Below, one piece after another: positions 8,870-18,130 of a stretch of 64,000 bases of DNA. The DNA comes from Mycolicibacterium rhodesiae NBB3 (lineage in GTDB: Bacteria; Actinomycetota; Actinomycetes; Mycobacteriales; Mycobacteriaceae), in contig NC_016604.1 of assembly GCF_000230895.2 (NCBI RefSeq), positions 6,324,001 to 6,388,000 on the forward strand, written 5' to 3'. The translations under genes and the position numbers were made by a program. Under the pieces are notes generated by a model. It did no database searches and had not been told where the DNA came from. It worked only from the letters and a program-made list of their open reading frames with translations. Position 1 is the stretch's first letter. Each line of letters opens with the position of its first letter.

Positions 8870-10081
8870 ATGAATTCACGCTCGGACAGCGAGCGCCGCC
8901 GACCGACTCCATGTTCAACCATGCGGTGGCTGCTGCGCGCGAGTCCCTCGGATGTCATGTTGGCCACTAGCGCCGCGGTCGCGTCGTTGCCAGTGGTCGG
9001 CCGGCATGTGCAGCGGGCCGGTTCGTTCGCCGCGATGGGCGTGTGGGGCGGCCGATACGCCGGCGACTTCGCCGAGGCTACGCGGCGACGTCTCGCGCCG
9101 GACACCTCCGGCATCCGTAAGCGCGAACGCGGCATGACAAACGGCGCCGTGGTTGGCGCCCTCAGCGCTTTTGTTCCACAGGCGGATTTCGCTGATACGC
9201 CGCACGAACCCGTCCAGTTGCCGCCTCTGTTGAGAGCGTCCACCCATCGCCGCGCGATCTACAAGAGCACGGTGCAGTACGGTCCGCTACCTTCACAAGT
9301 ACTCGACGTGTGGCGTTCGAAGGATCTTCCAAGCGAACCCGCACCCGTCCTTGTTTTCGTACCCGGCGGCGGATGGATCCACGGCAGCCGGCGTATGCAG
9401 GGATATGCGCTGATGTCACACCTCGCCTCGCAGGGGTGGGTGTGTCTGTCCATCGACTATCGGGTGGCACCGAAGAGCCCGTGGCCAGCACATCTCATTG
9501 ACGTCAAGACGGCCGTGTCCTGGGCACGAGAACATGCCAACGAATTCGGCGGTGATCGAAACTTCATCGCCATCGCCGGCGCCTCGGCGGGTGGACATCT
9601 CGCGGCTTTGGCCGGACTGACGGCGAACGACACACCAGCCGAGTTCGGCATTCCGGTCGCGGCCAACACCTCGGTCGACGCAGTGGTGTCCCTCTATGGG
9701 CGGTACGACTGGGAGGACAGGTCCACCCCAGAACGCGAGCGGTTCATGGATTTTCTCGAGCGCGTAGTGGTCGCGGGCACGGCGGCGCGTTATCCCGACG
9801 TGTTCCGCCAGGCATCGCCGATCGGCCTCGTCCACCGCAACGCTCCGCCATTCTTCGTGGTCCACGGCACGGCGGACTGGATCATTCCCGTGGACCAGGC
9901 GCAGAGTTTCGTCGAAAGGCTGCGCTCGGTGTCGGAGTCGGCCGTCTGTTACCTAGAGCTACCAGGTGCCGGTCACGCGTTCGATCTCGTCGATGGAACA
10001 CGTACTGGTCCGGCCGTGGCTGCGGTTGGACTGTTCCTGAATCAGGTGCGGCGCAACAGCCTTCTCACCAAGGCTGTGTGA
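8870..10081 (+). CDS. Alpha/beta-hydrolase, hormone-sensitive-lipase-type esterase (LipC/LipO-like)
   Basis: The protein has the oxyanion-hole motif PGGGWIHG, the nucleophile elbow GASAGGH, and a C-terminal Asp-His pair in VHGTADWIIP and GAGHAF. This is the HSL-type esterase family to which the mycobacterial Lip proteins belong. The first 130 or so residues are an N-terminal extension typical of the longer, about 400-residue members. It is convergent with an acyltransferase and near a WS/DGAT, an arrangement common in mycobacterial lipid-ester loci, so a role in short-chain ester or storage-lipid turnover is likely. Confidence 0.87.
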   Translation: MNSRSDSERRRPTPCSTMRWLLRASPSDVMLATSAAVASLPVVGRHVQRAGSFAAMGVWGGRYAGDFAEATRRRLAPDTSGIRKRERGMTNGAVVGALSAFVPQADFADTPHEPVQLPPLLRASTHRRAIYKSTVQYGPLPSQVLDVWRSKDLPSEPAPVLVFVPGGGWIHGSRRMQGYALMSHLASQGWVCLSIDYRVAPKSPWPAHLIDVKTAVSWAREHANEFGGDRNFIAIAGASAGGHLAALAGLTANDTPAEFGIPVAANTSVDAVVSLYGRYDWEDRSTPERERFMDFLERVVVAGTAARYPDVFRQASPIGLVHRNAPPFFVVHGTADWIIPVDQAQSFVERLRSVSESAVCYLELPGAGHAFDLVDGTRTGPAVAAVGLFLNQVRRNSLLTKAV

Positions 10082-10089
10082 CCTCAGCG

Positions 10090-10896
10090 TCAACCGACTA
10101 CGGGGAGGCGGCGTTGTTCCGCCAACTCGTCCAGCGCTTCCTGCATGACCGACCGTACGTGTGCGTCGACCGCGTCGACATCGGGATCGTCCCCGAATTG
10201 CTCGACCACGTCGATCGGCGGTAGCACCTGAATCACGATCTTGGCCGGCAACGGCACATTCAGTGGTAACACGGCGGACAGGCCGAACGGAACTCCGAAT
10301 GACAAGGGAATGATCTTGACGCGCATCAGCTTGTCGAGCCGGAGCGTTTTGGCCAGCCAACTCCCCCGCGACAGAAACAGCTGAGTCTCCTGGCCCCCGA
10401 TTCCCACGGCGGGCACGATGGGGACGCCGGCATTGACAGCAGCCTTCACATAACCTTTGCGGCCCGCGAAGTCGATGCTGTTGGCACCGCGCGTCGGTCG
10501 GTACACGTCGTGGTCTCCGCCGGGAAACACCACGACCAATCCACCGGAACGCAACGCTTCCTCCGCGTTGTCATGGGAGGCGTGAATGAACCCGGTCCGC
10601 TGAAGGGTCCCTGCCTGCGGACCGGACAGCAGCACATCGTGACTCAGCGTGTACACCGGGCGGTCGTAGCCGAATCGCTGGTAATACTCGGAGGCAAATA
10701 TCGGTACATCAATGGCGAACAACCCGCCTGAGTGGTTGGACACTATGAGGGCACCACTCGGAGGCAGCGCCTCCAGACCACGGACCTCGATGCGGTGATA
10801 AGCCTTCAGCAACGGACGAAGCCAGCCCATCACTCGTTTCGTGAACTCTGGATCCCATTTGGTCAGCTCCGATGCGTCCTCGCTGTTGTCAGTCAC
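10090..10896 (-). CDS. PlsC-type lysophospholipid acyltransferase family protein
   Basis: The 268-residue protein carries the acyltransferase block I signature as VSNHSGG (residues 52-58) and block III as FPGGDHDVYRP. These resemble the membrane-associated acyltransferases related to Rv1428c. It lacks clear transmembrane helices. The start is GTG. It lies 21 bases downstream of the WS/DGAT gene on the same strand, so the two are probably co-transcribed and act in glycerolipid or wax assembly. Confidence 0.85.
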   Translation of the reverse strand: MTDNSEDASELTKWDPEFTKRVMGWLRPLLKAYHRIEVRGLEALPPSGALIVSNHSGGLFAIDVPIFASEYYQRFGYDRPVYTLSHDVLLSGPQAGTLQRTGFIHASHDNAEEALRSGGLVVVFPGGDHDVYRPTRGANSIDFAGRKGYVKAAVNAGVPIVPAVGIGGQETQLFLSRGSWLAKTLRLDKLMRVKIIPLSFGVPFGLSAVLPLNVPLPAKIVIQVLPPIDVVEQFGDDPDVDAVDAHVRSVMQEALDELAEQRRLPVVG

Positions 10897-10917
10897 AGGT
10901 GCGTACCCTTCCGAGGT

Positions 10918-12378
10918 TCATCCCGCAGCCATATCGGGCGCGTTGTCTGTCGGCAATGGCACCCGAATGGTTTGGCCGGGTATCGCTTTCAGTGAGTGAA
11001 TTTCGCGGAAACTGTCGATCATCGCGTCGGTCATCTCGTGCGGATCGTCGACCGTGATGTCGTCGGTCAGCACTGAGATGTTCAGCTGATCCATGTAGCT
11101 CCAGACGGTGACGTTCATCCCACTGGCCGCTGCCAACGGTCCCACCGAGTAGATCTCGGTGATCTCTGCGCCGTCCACACTCCTGGTCTCGCGCGGACCG
11201 GGAACGTTGGAAACGGTCAGATTCATCACGGTGCCTGAGTTGAGGCGGCGGGACTGCCAGCGAAACATGGCGGGGGACAGCGGTGGCGGGAGATACTCGA
11301 GCCAGGAAGCCAGCAGTGTCGGGCCGCTGAGACGAAAGTTTTCCTTGGCGTTGCGACTTGCCATCGCAGTCAGCGCGAGCCGTTCTGCCGGATCGGCGAT
11401 GTGAACAGGCAACGGTGGCAACATGTATCCGAATGCGTTGCCACTGAGACGCTCTGGCGATTTGTCCAAGCTGACCGGGACGCCGGCGATCAGGGGCGTA
11501 TCGGCTTTGCCGTCGTACTTGAGCAAGAGGGTTCGGAGGGCGCCCGCAGTCATGGCCAACACGGCATCATTGATCGTGACACCGAGGGTCTTGCACGTAG
11601 ATTTGACTTCAGGGAGCGCTAGCGACGCAGTGGCGAACCGCCGTTGAGGTGTGACGACGTGATTGAGGAAGCACGGCGGTGGGGTCATCGGACGCGGGGG
11701 CCTTGTTTGGTTCCGTCGTGCGCGTATGAGAACCCGCGAGATGCCGAAGACCGTTTGCCATACGAGTTTGGGTGTCCGTGTCAGCTGCCGTAGATGGTCG
11801 TAAAAGGCGTCGCGGAGCAACTCGCGGCGGCTCGGCACAACATCTGGTTGCAGATTCCGGCCGACCTGCTCCAGCACATCCGGCGCGAGGAGTGCCGCCG
11901 TGATCAAATTTGCCGAGGCCACCCCGTCGGCGAGTGCATGATGCATTTTCAGGATGACCGCGACCCGATTACCGGCAACGCCTTCAGCGACGTACAGGTG
12001 CCATAGCGGTCGATCACGGGGAAGCTGAACAGCGGCAATCTCCCCGACGAGATCATCGAGCTGGCGTCTGCCGCCTGGCGGTGCCACGACGACTCGGCTG
12101 ATGTGATCGTAGGCTTCCGTGGGCGAGTTCTCTTGCCACATGGGGTGGTGGAATTTGAACGGGATGTCGACGAGCCGATACCGCATCGGGGCCAGCCCGA
12201 GCATCCTGGCGGCCATCACCCGCCGGAAGGACTCGAACGTGTAGCCGTTCCTCAGCCCAGACACGTCGAATATGCCGAGCTTGATCGTGTGGGTGTGGAT
12301 TTGCGGAGTCTCGCTGTAGACGAGCATGGCGTCGAGTCCGTTGAGCCGTTTCATCGGTCGCCGCCGGACATGGGACAT
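10918..12378 (-). CDS. WS/DGAT-type wax ester synthase/diacylglycerol acyltransferase
   Basis: The active-site motif HHALADG (His146, His147, Asp151, Gly152) matches the HHxxxDG signature of bacterial wax ester synthase/acyl-CoA:diacylglycerol acyltransferases. The length of 486 residues is usual and the C-terminal domain (SNVPGPRE) is present. The ATG has GAGGGA five bases upstream. The family makes triacylglycerol or wax esters from acyl-CoA at the membrane. Which acceptor this paralogue uses cannot be told. Confidence 0.93.
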   Translation of the reverse strand: MSHVRRRPMKRLNGLDAMLVYSETPQIHTHTIKLGIFDVSGLRNGYTFESFRRVMAARMLGLAPMRYRLVDIPFKFHHPMWQENSPTEAYDHISRVVVAPPGGRRQLDDLVGEIAAVQLPRDRPLWHLYVAEGVAGNRVAVILKMHHALADGVASANLITAALLAPDVLEQVGRNLQPDVVPSRRELLRDAFYDHLRQLTRTPKLVWQTVFGISRVLIRARRNQTRPPRPMTPPPCFLNHVVTPQRRFATASLALPEVKSTCKTLGVTINDAVLAMTAGALRTLLLKYDGKADTPLIAGVPVSLDKSPERLSGNAFGYMLPPLPVHIADPAERLALTAMASRNAKENFRLSGPTLLASWLEYLPPPLSPAMFRWQSRRLNSGTVMNLTVSNVPGPRETRSVDGAEITEIYSVGPLAAASGMNVTVWSYMDQLNISVLTDDITVDDPHEMTDAMIDSFREIHSLKAIPGQTIRVPLPTDNAPDMAAG

Positions 12379-12524
12379 CCGCGTCCCTCACAAGCTTTGC
12401 GCCTCAACCGGCTCATCTCGTCCATCCCCTGCCCTTACCTGGTGAGAACATACCCTCTCAGATTCGAGTCCATTCGTTTCCAGGCAAACGGCTTCCAGTT
12501 GCCCCTTTTGCACAGGTCCTTGGC

Positions 12525-13391
12525 TTACAGCAGATCGGTGATCGTCTTGAGACCCGCGTCGTAAAGGATGCCCGGCAGCATTCCGCCGTCGGCCTCGATC
12601 GTCGTGCCGTTGACAAAGTCCGCCGCCCCGGACGCCAGGAACACGCAGACGCGGCCGACCTCCTCGGGTTCCCCGCCGCGCCGCATCGGCACCGCGGCGA
12701 AGTACTTGCTGCCGGTCGGGTCGTCCTTCGGCAAGACGAACGATCGGAAGTTGTCGGTAATCGTGGGCCCCAACGCAACACAGTTCACCCGGATCTTCGG
12801 CCCCCATTCCTGCGCCAGCGACCGCGTGAGGTGATTCAGGCCGCTCTTGGCCGCGCCGTAGGAGACCAGGGTGGGCGAACCGGCGGGGTGGCCGGCCCCG
12901 CTCGAGATGTTGATGATGCAGCCGGTCCCGTCCTGGGTGAGCATCTGGCGACTGGCGCGTATCGCGAACCACATCGGGCTGATCAGGTTCATCTGGATGG
13001 CGAACTGGTGGAACAGCGCCGTGCGTTCGAAGTCGTCTTCGCTGCGTGGCGCGCCCTGGATCCGCGAGACGAGTTCGGGAATGTCTTCGACATGCGGCGC
13101 GGGGACGGTTCCGCCAGCGTTGTTGACCAGGATGTCGACGCGTCCGTGGGTGGCGACGACCTCGCCGATGAATGCGTCGATCGAGTGCAGATCGCCTTGG
13201 TCACAGACTATTTGAGACGATCGCGCAGCCCACTCGGGATTGTCGGCGGTGCCGGGAAGGGCGTCCAGCGCCGACCGTGAGCACCCGATGACGGTGGCGC
13301 CGGCGCGCAAAAGTTCGTGCGCGATGCCGACGCCCACACCACGACTGGTTCCGGTGACGACGGCGATCTTGCCGTCCAGGACCCCGGTCAT
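12525..13391 (-). CDS. SDR-family oxidoreductase
   Basis: This classical SDR has the cofactor motif GTSRGVG (residues 14-20), NNAG at 90-93, and catalytic Tyr178/Lys182 in YGAAK. It overlaps the upstream FAD enzyme by four bases (ATGA) and is the last gene of the IclR-headed leftward operon. A hydroxyacyl or hydroxysteroid dehydrogenase role beside the KstD-like enzyme is plausible but not shown. The 146 bases beyond it, before the WS/DGAT gene, hold nothing recognised. Confidence 0.88.
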   Translation of the reverse strand: MTGVLDGKIAVVTGTSRGVGVGIAHELLRAGATVIGCSRSALDALPGTADNPEWAARSSQIVCDQGDLHSIDAFIGEVVATHGRVDILVNNAGGTVPAPHVEDIPELVSRIQGAPRSEDDFERTALFHQFAIQMNLISPMWFAIRASRQMLTQDGTGCIINISSGAGHPAGSPTLVSYGAAKSGLNHLTRSLAQEWGPKIRVNCVALGPTITDNFRSFVLPKDDPTGSKYFAAVPMRRGGEPEEVGRVCVFLASGAADFVNGTTIEADGGMLPGILYDAGLKTITDLL

Positions 13392-14926
13392 CGGGACGCC
13401 GCCATGTGCAGTGCCGCAAGGTGACTGAACAACAGCGATGCCCCGATCGGGTTGCCGCCGCCCGGATAGGTCTCCCCCGACACCGCAGCCATCGTGTTCC
13501 CCGCCGCGTACAGGCCAGGGATCGGCCGGTCCTCGTCGTCGAGCACACGGGCGTCGACGTCGGTGCGCAGTCCGCCTTTGGTGCCCAGGTCCGACGTCCC
13601 GAACGCTGCGGCCCGAAACGGCGGGGTGTCGATGGGAACCAGTGGTGACGCCCCACCGGTGAACGCACGGTCGAAGGACTCCCGTCCCCGGCCGAAATCC
13701 TCGTCGTCGTCGCGCTCGGCGAGTTCGTTGAAACGCCGCACAGTGTCAACGAGATTCGCTGCAGGCACACCGATCTTGTCGGCGAGGCCCTCTAGGGTAT
13801 CGGCCTGCACCCACAGTCCGGCCGCCTCGTACTCGCTCGTCGGCGAAAAGGAAACGTTGGTGGCCATCACCGGAGGCTGCTCACCGGCGCGGCTGTCATA
13901 AACCATCCAGTACGGCGTCCCGAGTGTGCCGTCGCGCACCGCGTTCAGGATCTCACGGCCCAACCGGTCGTAGGCCGCGGATTCGTTGACGAACCGGCGC
14001 CCGGACTCGTCGACGAAGATTCCGCCGGTGAAGCACAGCGCGAACGCCGCGCGACCGTCGGGATGGACGAGGCCCGGCGACCACCACGCCTGGTCCATCA
14101 GGTCGGTGCTCGCGCCGACGGCCATCGCCGCCTTGTGTGCCAGTCCGGTGTTGCCCGGCGCACCCATGGTCCCGGATGCCGTTCCGGGAACACCGTATTC
14201 GGCTCGCATCTCGGCGTTCTGCTCGAATCCACCGGCTGCCAGCAGTACTCCACGGCGTGCCCTGATGACGCGACGTTCCCCGTCGCATTCCACAATCCCG
14301 CCGACGACACGGCCGTCCTCGACGACCAGCTCCACCAGGCTCGTGTTCAGATGAGCGGCGATTTCGGGATTGTCGGCCATCGCCCACAGGAAGCGGCCGA
14401 TGACGGCCCGCCCGCCGGTGAGAAAGTCGGGCTGCGGCTCGCCGAGACGTTCGTGGTCCAGCGGTCCACGGACCAGCCCTTGAAACCGTCCCAGCCGCTC
14501 GCCGGGCAACCCCTTGCAGACCGTGTGACGCATGCCGTCGTTGCGCGCGCCGGGGACCGAACTGTAGTAGTCCGGCCACGGCAGGATCTTGAACGCGAAA
14601 TGGTCGTCCTGCTCCAGGTATTCGATCAGCTTCGCTCCCCCGCGCACATACGTCTCCTGGAGCTCGGCGGGGGTGCGGTCGCCAACGACGGCGCGGTAAT
14701 AGGTCAGGGCTTCGTCGATGGTGTCGTCACTGCCCGCGCGGACCAGCACCGGATTGCACGGATACCACATCCCGCCTCCCCCGGAGTAGGCGAACGTACC
14801 ACCGAATTGGTCGGTCGCCTCGACGATCGCCACCGAAAGTCCCTCGCGGGCAGCGGTGTACGCACCAGCCAGGGCGCCGGCGCTGCCTGCCACCAGCACA
14901 TCGACGGTCTCCGAAGTAGTGGTCAC
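13388..14926 (-). CDS. FAD-dependent dehydrogenase, KstD/fumarate reductase-like
   Basis: The 512-residue flavoprotein starts with a dinucleotide-binding region VLVAGSAGALAGAYTA and the FAD contact GGTFAYSGGG. It ends with YPGGGNPIGASLLFSHLAA, like the FAD-binding C-terminus of 3-ketosteroid delta-1-dehydrogenases. Related enzymes introduce a double bond next to a ketone. The frame is open far upstream, but the GTG start forms a GTGA overlap with the preceding SDR and gives the family length. The substrate could be a steroid, another cyclic ketone or an enoate. Confidence 0.85.
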   Translation of the reverse strand: MTTTSETVDVLVAGSAGALAGAYTAAREGLSVAIVEATDQFGGTFAYSGGGGMWYPCNPVLVRAGSDDTIDEALTYYRAVVGDRTPAELQETYVRGGAKLIEYLEQDDHFAFKILPWPDYYSSVPGARNDGMRHTVCKGLPGERLGRFQGLVRGPLDHERLGEPQPDFLTGGRAVIGRFLWAMADNPEIAAHLNTSLVELVVEDGRVVGGIVECDGERRVIRARRGVLLAAGGFEQNAEMRAEYGVPGTASGTMGAPGNTGLAHKAAMAVGASTDLMDQAWWSPGLVHPDGRAAFALCFTGGIFVDESGRRFVNESAAYDRLGREILNAVRDGTLGTPYWMVYDSRAGEQPPVMATNVSFSPTSEYEAAGLWVQADTLEGLADKIGVPAANLVDTVRRFNELAERDDDEDFGRGRESFDRAFTGGASPLVPIDTPPFRAAAFGTSDLGTKGGLRTDVDARVLDDEDRPIPGLYAAGNTMAAVSGETYPGGGNPIGASLLFSHLAALHMAASR

Positions 14927-15783
14927 AGGTTCCTCGATCTGTTGACGAAGCGGCCCTCTCTGGGCGAGAAGAGCCATCCGCCACCGGCTTTGGTGCCGCC
15001 GTCGACGGGAATGTTGTGGCCGGTGACGAACGCCGACTGGTCGGAAGCCAGGAACAGCGCAACGCGGGCCTGATCCTCGGGCCAGCCGACCCGGCCGACC
15101 GGCGCCCACGATGCCCACAGCTCGTCGACGTCCTCGTAGCCGGTCAGGTAGTCGACCTGCGGTGTCTGCGCCAGATCGGTGCCGATGCCGTTGACGCGGA
15201 TGCCGTGGCGGCCCAGGTCCACGGCCAGACACGTGGTGAAGTGGGCCGCCGCAGCCTTCATCGCGCCGTACACCGGGTCCTTCGGGTAGCCACGCATGCC
15301 CTCCACCGAGTGGACGGTGACGATGCTGCCGCGGTGAGCGTCAATCATCGACGGGACGAAGGCCCGCGTCACCGCGAAAACGTGACGCAAGTTGATGTCG
15401 TACTGCTGCTGCCACGACTCGGGCGTCGACTGCTCGAACGGCACGAGGGGCCGGTAGTCGCCGACGTTGTTGACCAACACATCGACCCGACCGCGCTCGG
15501 CGAGAACATCTTCGGCCAACCGGGCGACATCGGCATCGATGGTGACATCGACTGCGTGGCAACGGATCGATCCGCCGGCACCGGCCACTTCGTCGCGGAT
15601 GCGGTCCGCGCGGTCCTGATCGATCTCGGCCACCTCGACAAGCGCACCATGCCGGGCGAACAGTCGGGCGATGCCGGCACCGATACCGTCGCCGCCGCCG
15701 GTGATGACCGCGACCCGACCGTCGAGGAGACGGTTCCAGTCGGCGATCCTCGGTAACCCGTCACCGGTCATGGCGACGGACAT
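14923..15783 (-). CDS. SDR-family oxidoreductase
   Basis: This SDR has the cofactor motif GGGDGIG, NNVG in place of NNAG, and the catalytic pair Tyr172/Lys176 (YGAMK). The ATG at 15783 gives a 14-base gap after the permease gene. An ATG 12 bases further in is also possible, and neither has a clear ribosome-binding site. It lies between a permease and the KstD-like enzyme, with overlapping or close junctions, so it is co-transcribed with them. Confidence 0.87.
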   Translation of the reverse strand: MSVAMTGDGLPRIADWNRLLDGRVAVITGGGDGIGAGIARLFARHGALVEVAEIDQDRADRIRDEVAGAGGSIRCHAVDVTIDADVARLAEDVLAERGRVDVLVNNVGDYRPLVPFEQSTPESWQQQYDINLRHVFAVTRAFVPSMIDAHRGSIVTVHSVEGMRGYPKDPVYGAMKAAAAHFTTCLAVDLGRHGIRVNGIGTDLAQTPQVDYLTGYEDVDELWASWAPVGRVGWPEDQARVALFLASDQSAFVTGHNIPVDGGTKAGGGWLFSPREGRFVNRSRNL

Positions 15784-15796
15784 TAGCCGGTCGGCG

Positions 15797-17152
15797 CTAC
15801 GGAGTGGGCGACTTTGCAGCCGTGCGCCGCGTCGCTGCGCGTGCCGAAAAGTAGAGCACGACACCTATGGCCAACAGGATCGCCGCGAAGAGCCACACTT
15901 TGGCGGTCTGCTGGGAGAGCAACAGGACGCATGATGCGACGCCGAGGACCGGCACCGCCGTCCACACCCGGAAGTGGGGATGCTCGACGGTGTCGCGGCG
16001 CAAGACCAGCACCGCGACGTTCGTCGAGATGAAGACGATCAGCAGCAGCAGCACGACCGTTTCCGCGAGCGTCGACAGATCCCCGATCAAGGTGAGCAGC
16101 ATGGCCACCACCGTGGTCGCCACGATTGCGACCCACGGCGTTCGGCGCTGCGGCAACACCTTGCTCAGCACACCGGGAAGCAGCCCGTGTTCGGCCATGC
16201 CATAGGCCAGGCGGCTCGACATGATCATGGTCAGCAGGGCACCGTTGGCCACCGCCACCAGCGCGATGGCGCTGAACAACCAGTTCGGGACGCCGACGCC
16301 GGCCGCCGCGACGACGGCCAGCAGGGGCCCCGACGACTGCGACAGCTCACTCGCCGGCAGCGCGGTTGCGCTGGCGATGCCGACCAGGGCGTAGAGGACG
16401 CCCGCGGTGATCAGCGCGCCGAAAAGCGCCGCCGGATAGACCTTGCTCGGGTGGCGGATCTCCTCCGCGACGTTCGCAGACGTCTCGAAGCCGACGAACG
16501 AGTAGTACGCGACAATCGCACCGGCCAGAATCGCCAGCGCGGGCGTCGCACCGTCGGGGAGTTGTACGGCGCGGCCAGTGTCGCCGCGTCCGCCGCCGAC
16601 CATGATCGACACCGCGATGATGACGATGAGCAAGCCGGTGAGTTCGAGAGCAGTCATCACGACATTGCTCTTGAGCGATTCGCTGATTCCCCGGGCATTG
16701 AGGCAGGCGACCAGAGCCAGGAAGGCCACGGCGGCGGGTATCGCCGGAACGTCGACGAACGTGGCCAGGTAGTCCCCTGCGAATGCCAACGCCAGTCCGG
16801 CGGCGCTGGTGATCCCGGCGGCAAGCATGCAGAACCCGACGAGAAACGACACGACCGGCCGACGGTACGCGCGCTCGGCGAAGACCGCGGCGCCGCCAGC
16901 TTTCGGATACTTGGTGACGAGTTCGGCGTAGGAACCCGCTGTGAGCAGCGCGAGCAGGAGAGCAGCGAGCAGCGGCGCCCACAGCATGCCGCCCACATCC
17001 TGCGACAGCACACCCATCAGTGCGTAGATTCCGGCTCCCAGGACGTCGCCGAGAATGAACATGAACAGCAGCGGCCCGGTGATCTTGCGTTTGAGTTTGC
17101 CCTCGGTGTCAACGTCATCCGTGTGTGCTGGTGCTGTCGATTCAGTACTCAC
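15797..17152 (-). CDS. APC-family amino acid/polyamine permease
   Basis: The 451-residue protein has about twelve hydrophobic segments and the typical APC opening GPLLFMFILGDVLGAGIYALMG and helix-6 region FVGFETSANVAEE. It should sit in the inner membrane and import an amino acid, amine or related solute. GTG was chosen as start because a longer frame would overlap the iclR gene. Its place behind iclR and before oxidative enzymes suggests uptake of the operon's substrate or of a side product. Confidence 0.9.
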   Translation of the reverse strand: MSTESTAPAHTDDVDTEGKLKRKITGPLLFMFILGDVLGAGIYALMGVLSQDVGGMLWAPLLAALLLALLTAGSYAELVTKYPKAGGAAVFAERAYRRPVVSFLVGFCMLAAGITSAAGLALAFAGDYLATFVDVPAIPAAVAFLALVACLNARGISESLKSNVVMTALELTGLLIVIIAVSIMVGGGRGDTGRAVQLPDGATPALAILAGAIVAYYSFVGFETSANVAEEIRHPSKVYPAALFGALITAGVLYALVGIASATALPASELSQSSGPLLAVVAAAGVGVPNWLFSAIALVAVANGALLTMIMSSRLAYGMAEHGLLPGVLSKVLPQRRTPWVAIVATTVVAMLLTLIGDLSTLAETVVLLLLIVFISTNVAVLVLRRDTVEHPHFRVWTAVPVLGVASCVLLLSQQTAKVWLFAAILLAIGVVLYFSARAATRRTAAKSPTP

Positions 17153-17189
17153 CGCGCAAGCGTTGACAGGCCAAGCGCAGTCCAAACGT

Positions 17190-18074
17190 CTAGTCGCATT
17201 CCTCGATCTGGCGGGCGACATCGCGGACGGCGGCACCGATCACGCGGATCTCCTCGGTGCTCAGACCGCGGAACGGCGCTGCGGTGACCGACATCGTCAC
17301 CACGCCGTCGGAATCCCTGATGGGAACCGAGATGGTCGCAATCTGATGCTCGTCGCCACTGCACAGTTCGTCGGGCAGATAGTCGACGAGCGCCAGATCT
17401 GCGAACGCCCCGGCCAACCGCGAAGTGATCTCGTCGGGCTCACCGTCGGCGGCCAGCGCGCGCAGCGCCAGGTAGACCCGAACGTATTCGCGGCTGAGCC
17501 GTTCGACGACATAGCCGCGTTCGCGCACCTGCGCGAGCACAGCAATCAGTCGCCTGCGCAGCTCGACCGAGGGTTCACCGATCCCGGCGAGCCACTCCTT
17601 GATCGCCTGCTCCCCTGCCCACGCCACGTAGTCGCGCCCGAACGGGGCCACCAGCGGCATGCGCAAACCGGCCGTCACGCGTGGGGCGGTCAGCGAGTGC
17701 CCGACCGAGTCCGTCACGATGAGCGTCGCACCCTCGCGCCGCGCCAAGAACACCTGCGCGCCAACAGCTTCCGATAGACCGTCCAAGAACGAACGGAACT
17801 CCCTGTCGTGCGTCGGTCGGGCCAGTGCGCCGATGGCCGGACCCCACGAGTAGCTGGCCGACGATTCGTGCCGGACGACCCAGCGGTGTGCAGCGAGAGT
17901 GGCCAGGATGGCATGTCCGGTGGCGCGACTGATGCCGAGACGGCGGGAGATCTCCGCGAGCGAGAAGCTGCGCTCCGGGTCGCCGCCCAGTAGGTGCATC
18001 ACCGCGACGACGCGATCGGTCGGCGGGGACGGCACTTGACGGTCTTCGCCTCCGGCGTCTACCTTCAGCGTCAC
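17190..18074 (-). CDS. IclR-family transcriptional regulator
   Basis: The 294-residue protein has an N-terminal winged helix-turn-helix (FSLAEISRRLGISRATGHAI, about residues 37-56) and a C-terminal IclR effector domain. It heads the leftward operon and is divergent from the sulfotransferase gene. The 56-bp region between them holds a perfect TCGAATATTCGA palindrome, the probable binding site. It may control both directions, linking the KstD-like operon and the sulfotransferase cluster. The effector is unknown. Confidence 0.9.
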   Translation of the reverse strand: MTLKVDAGGEDRQVPSPPTDRVVAVMHLLGGDPERSFSLAEISRRLGISRATGHAILATLAAHRWVVRHESSASYSWGPAIGALARPTHDREFRSFLDGLSEAVGAQVFLARREGATLIVTDSVGHSLTAPRVTAGLRMPLVAPFGRDYVAWAGEQAIKEWLAGIGEPSVELRRRLIAVLAQVRERGYVVERLSREYVRVYLALRALAADGEPDEITSRLAGAFADLALVDYLPDELCSGDEHQIATISVPIRDSDGVVTMSVTAAPFRGLSTEEIRVIGAAVRDVARQIEECD

Positions 18075-18090
18075 AATATCGAACGGTATG

Positions 18091-18102
18091 TCGAATATTC
18101 GA
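18091..18102. promoter_or_regulatory. Perfect palindrome in the iclR/sulfotransferase promoter
   Basis: TCGAATATTCGA is a perfect 12-bp palindrome. A related half, ATATCGAA, lies just to the left. IclR-type regulators bind palindromes of about this size next to their own genes, so this is the best operator candidate. Confidence 0.5.
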
Positions 18103-18130
18103 ATAGCGCAACGACGATCCGAGGACCGGT

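Noticed and set aside
14927..15232. Upstream extension of the KstD-like gene
   Set aside because: It lies over the SDR gene in another frame; the GTG at 14926 gives a GTGA overlap and the family length.
15974..17287. 437-codon forward frame over the APC permease gene
   Set aside because: Highly charged, Gln/Arg-rich composition without domains; it is the antisense of a clear permease.
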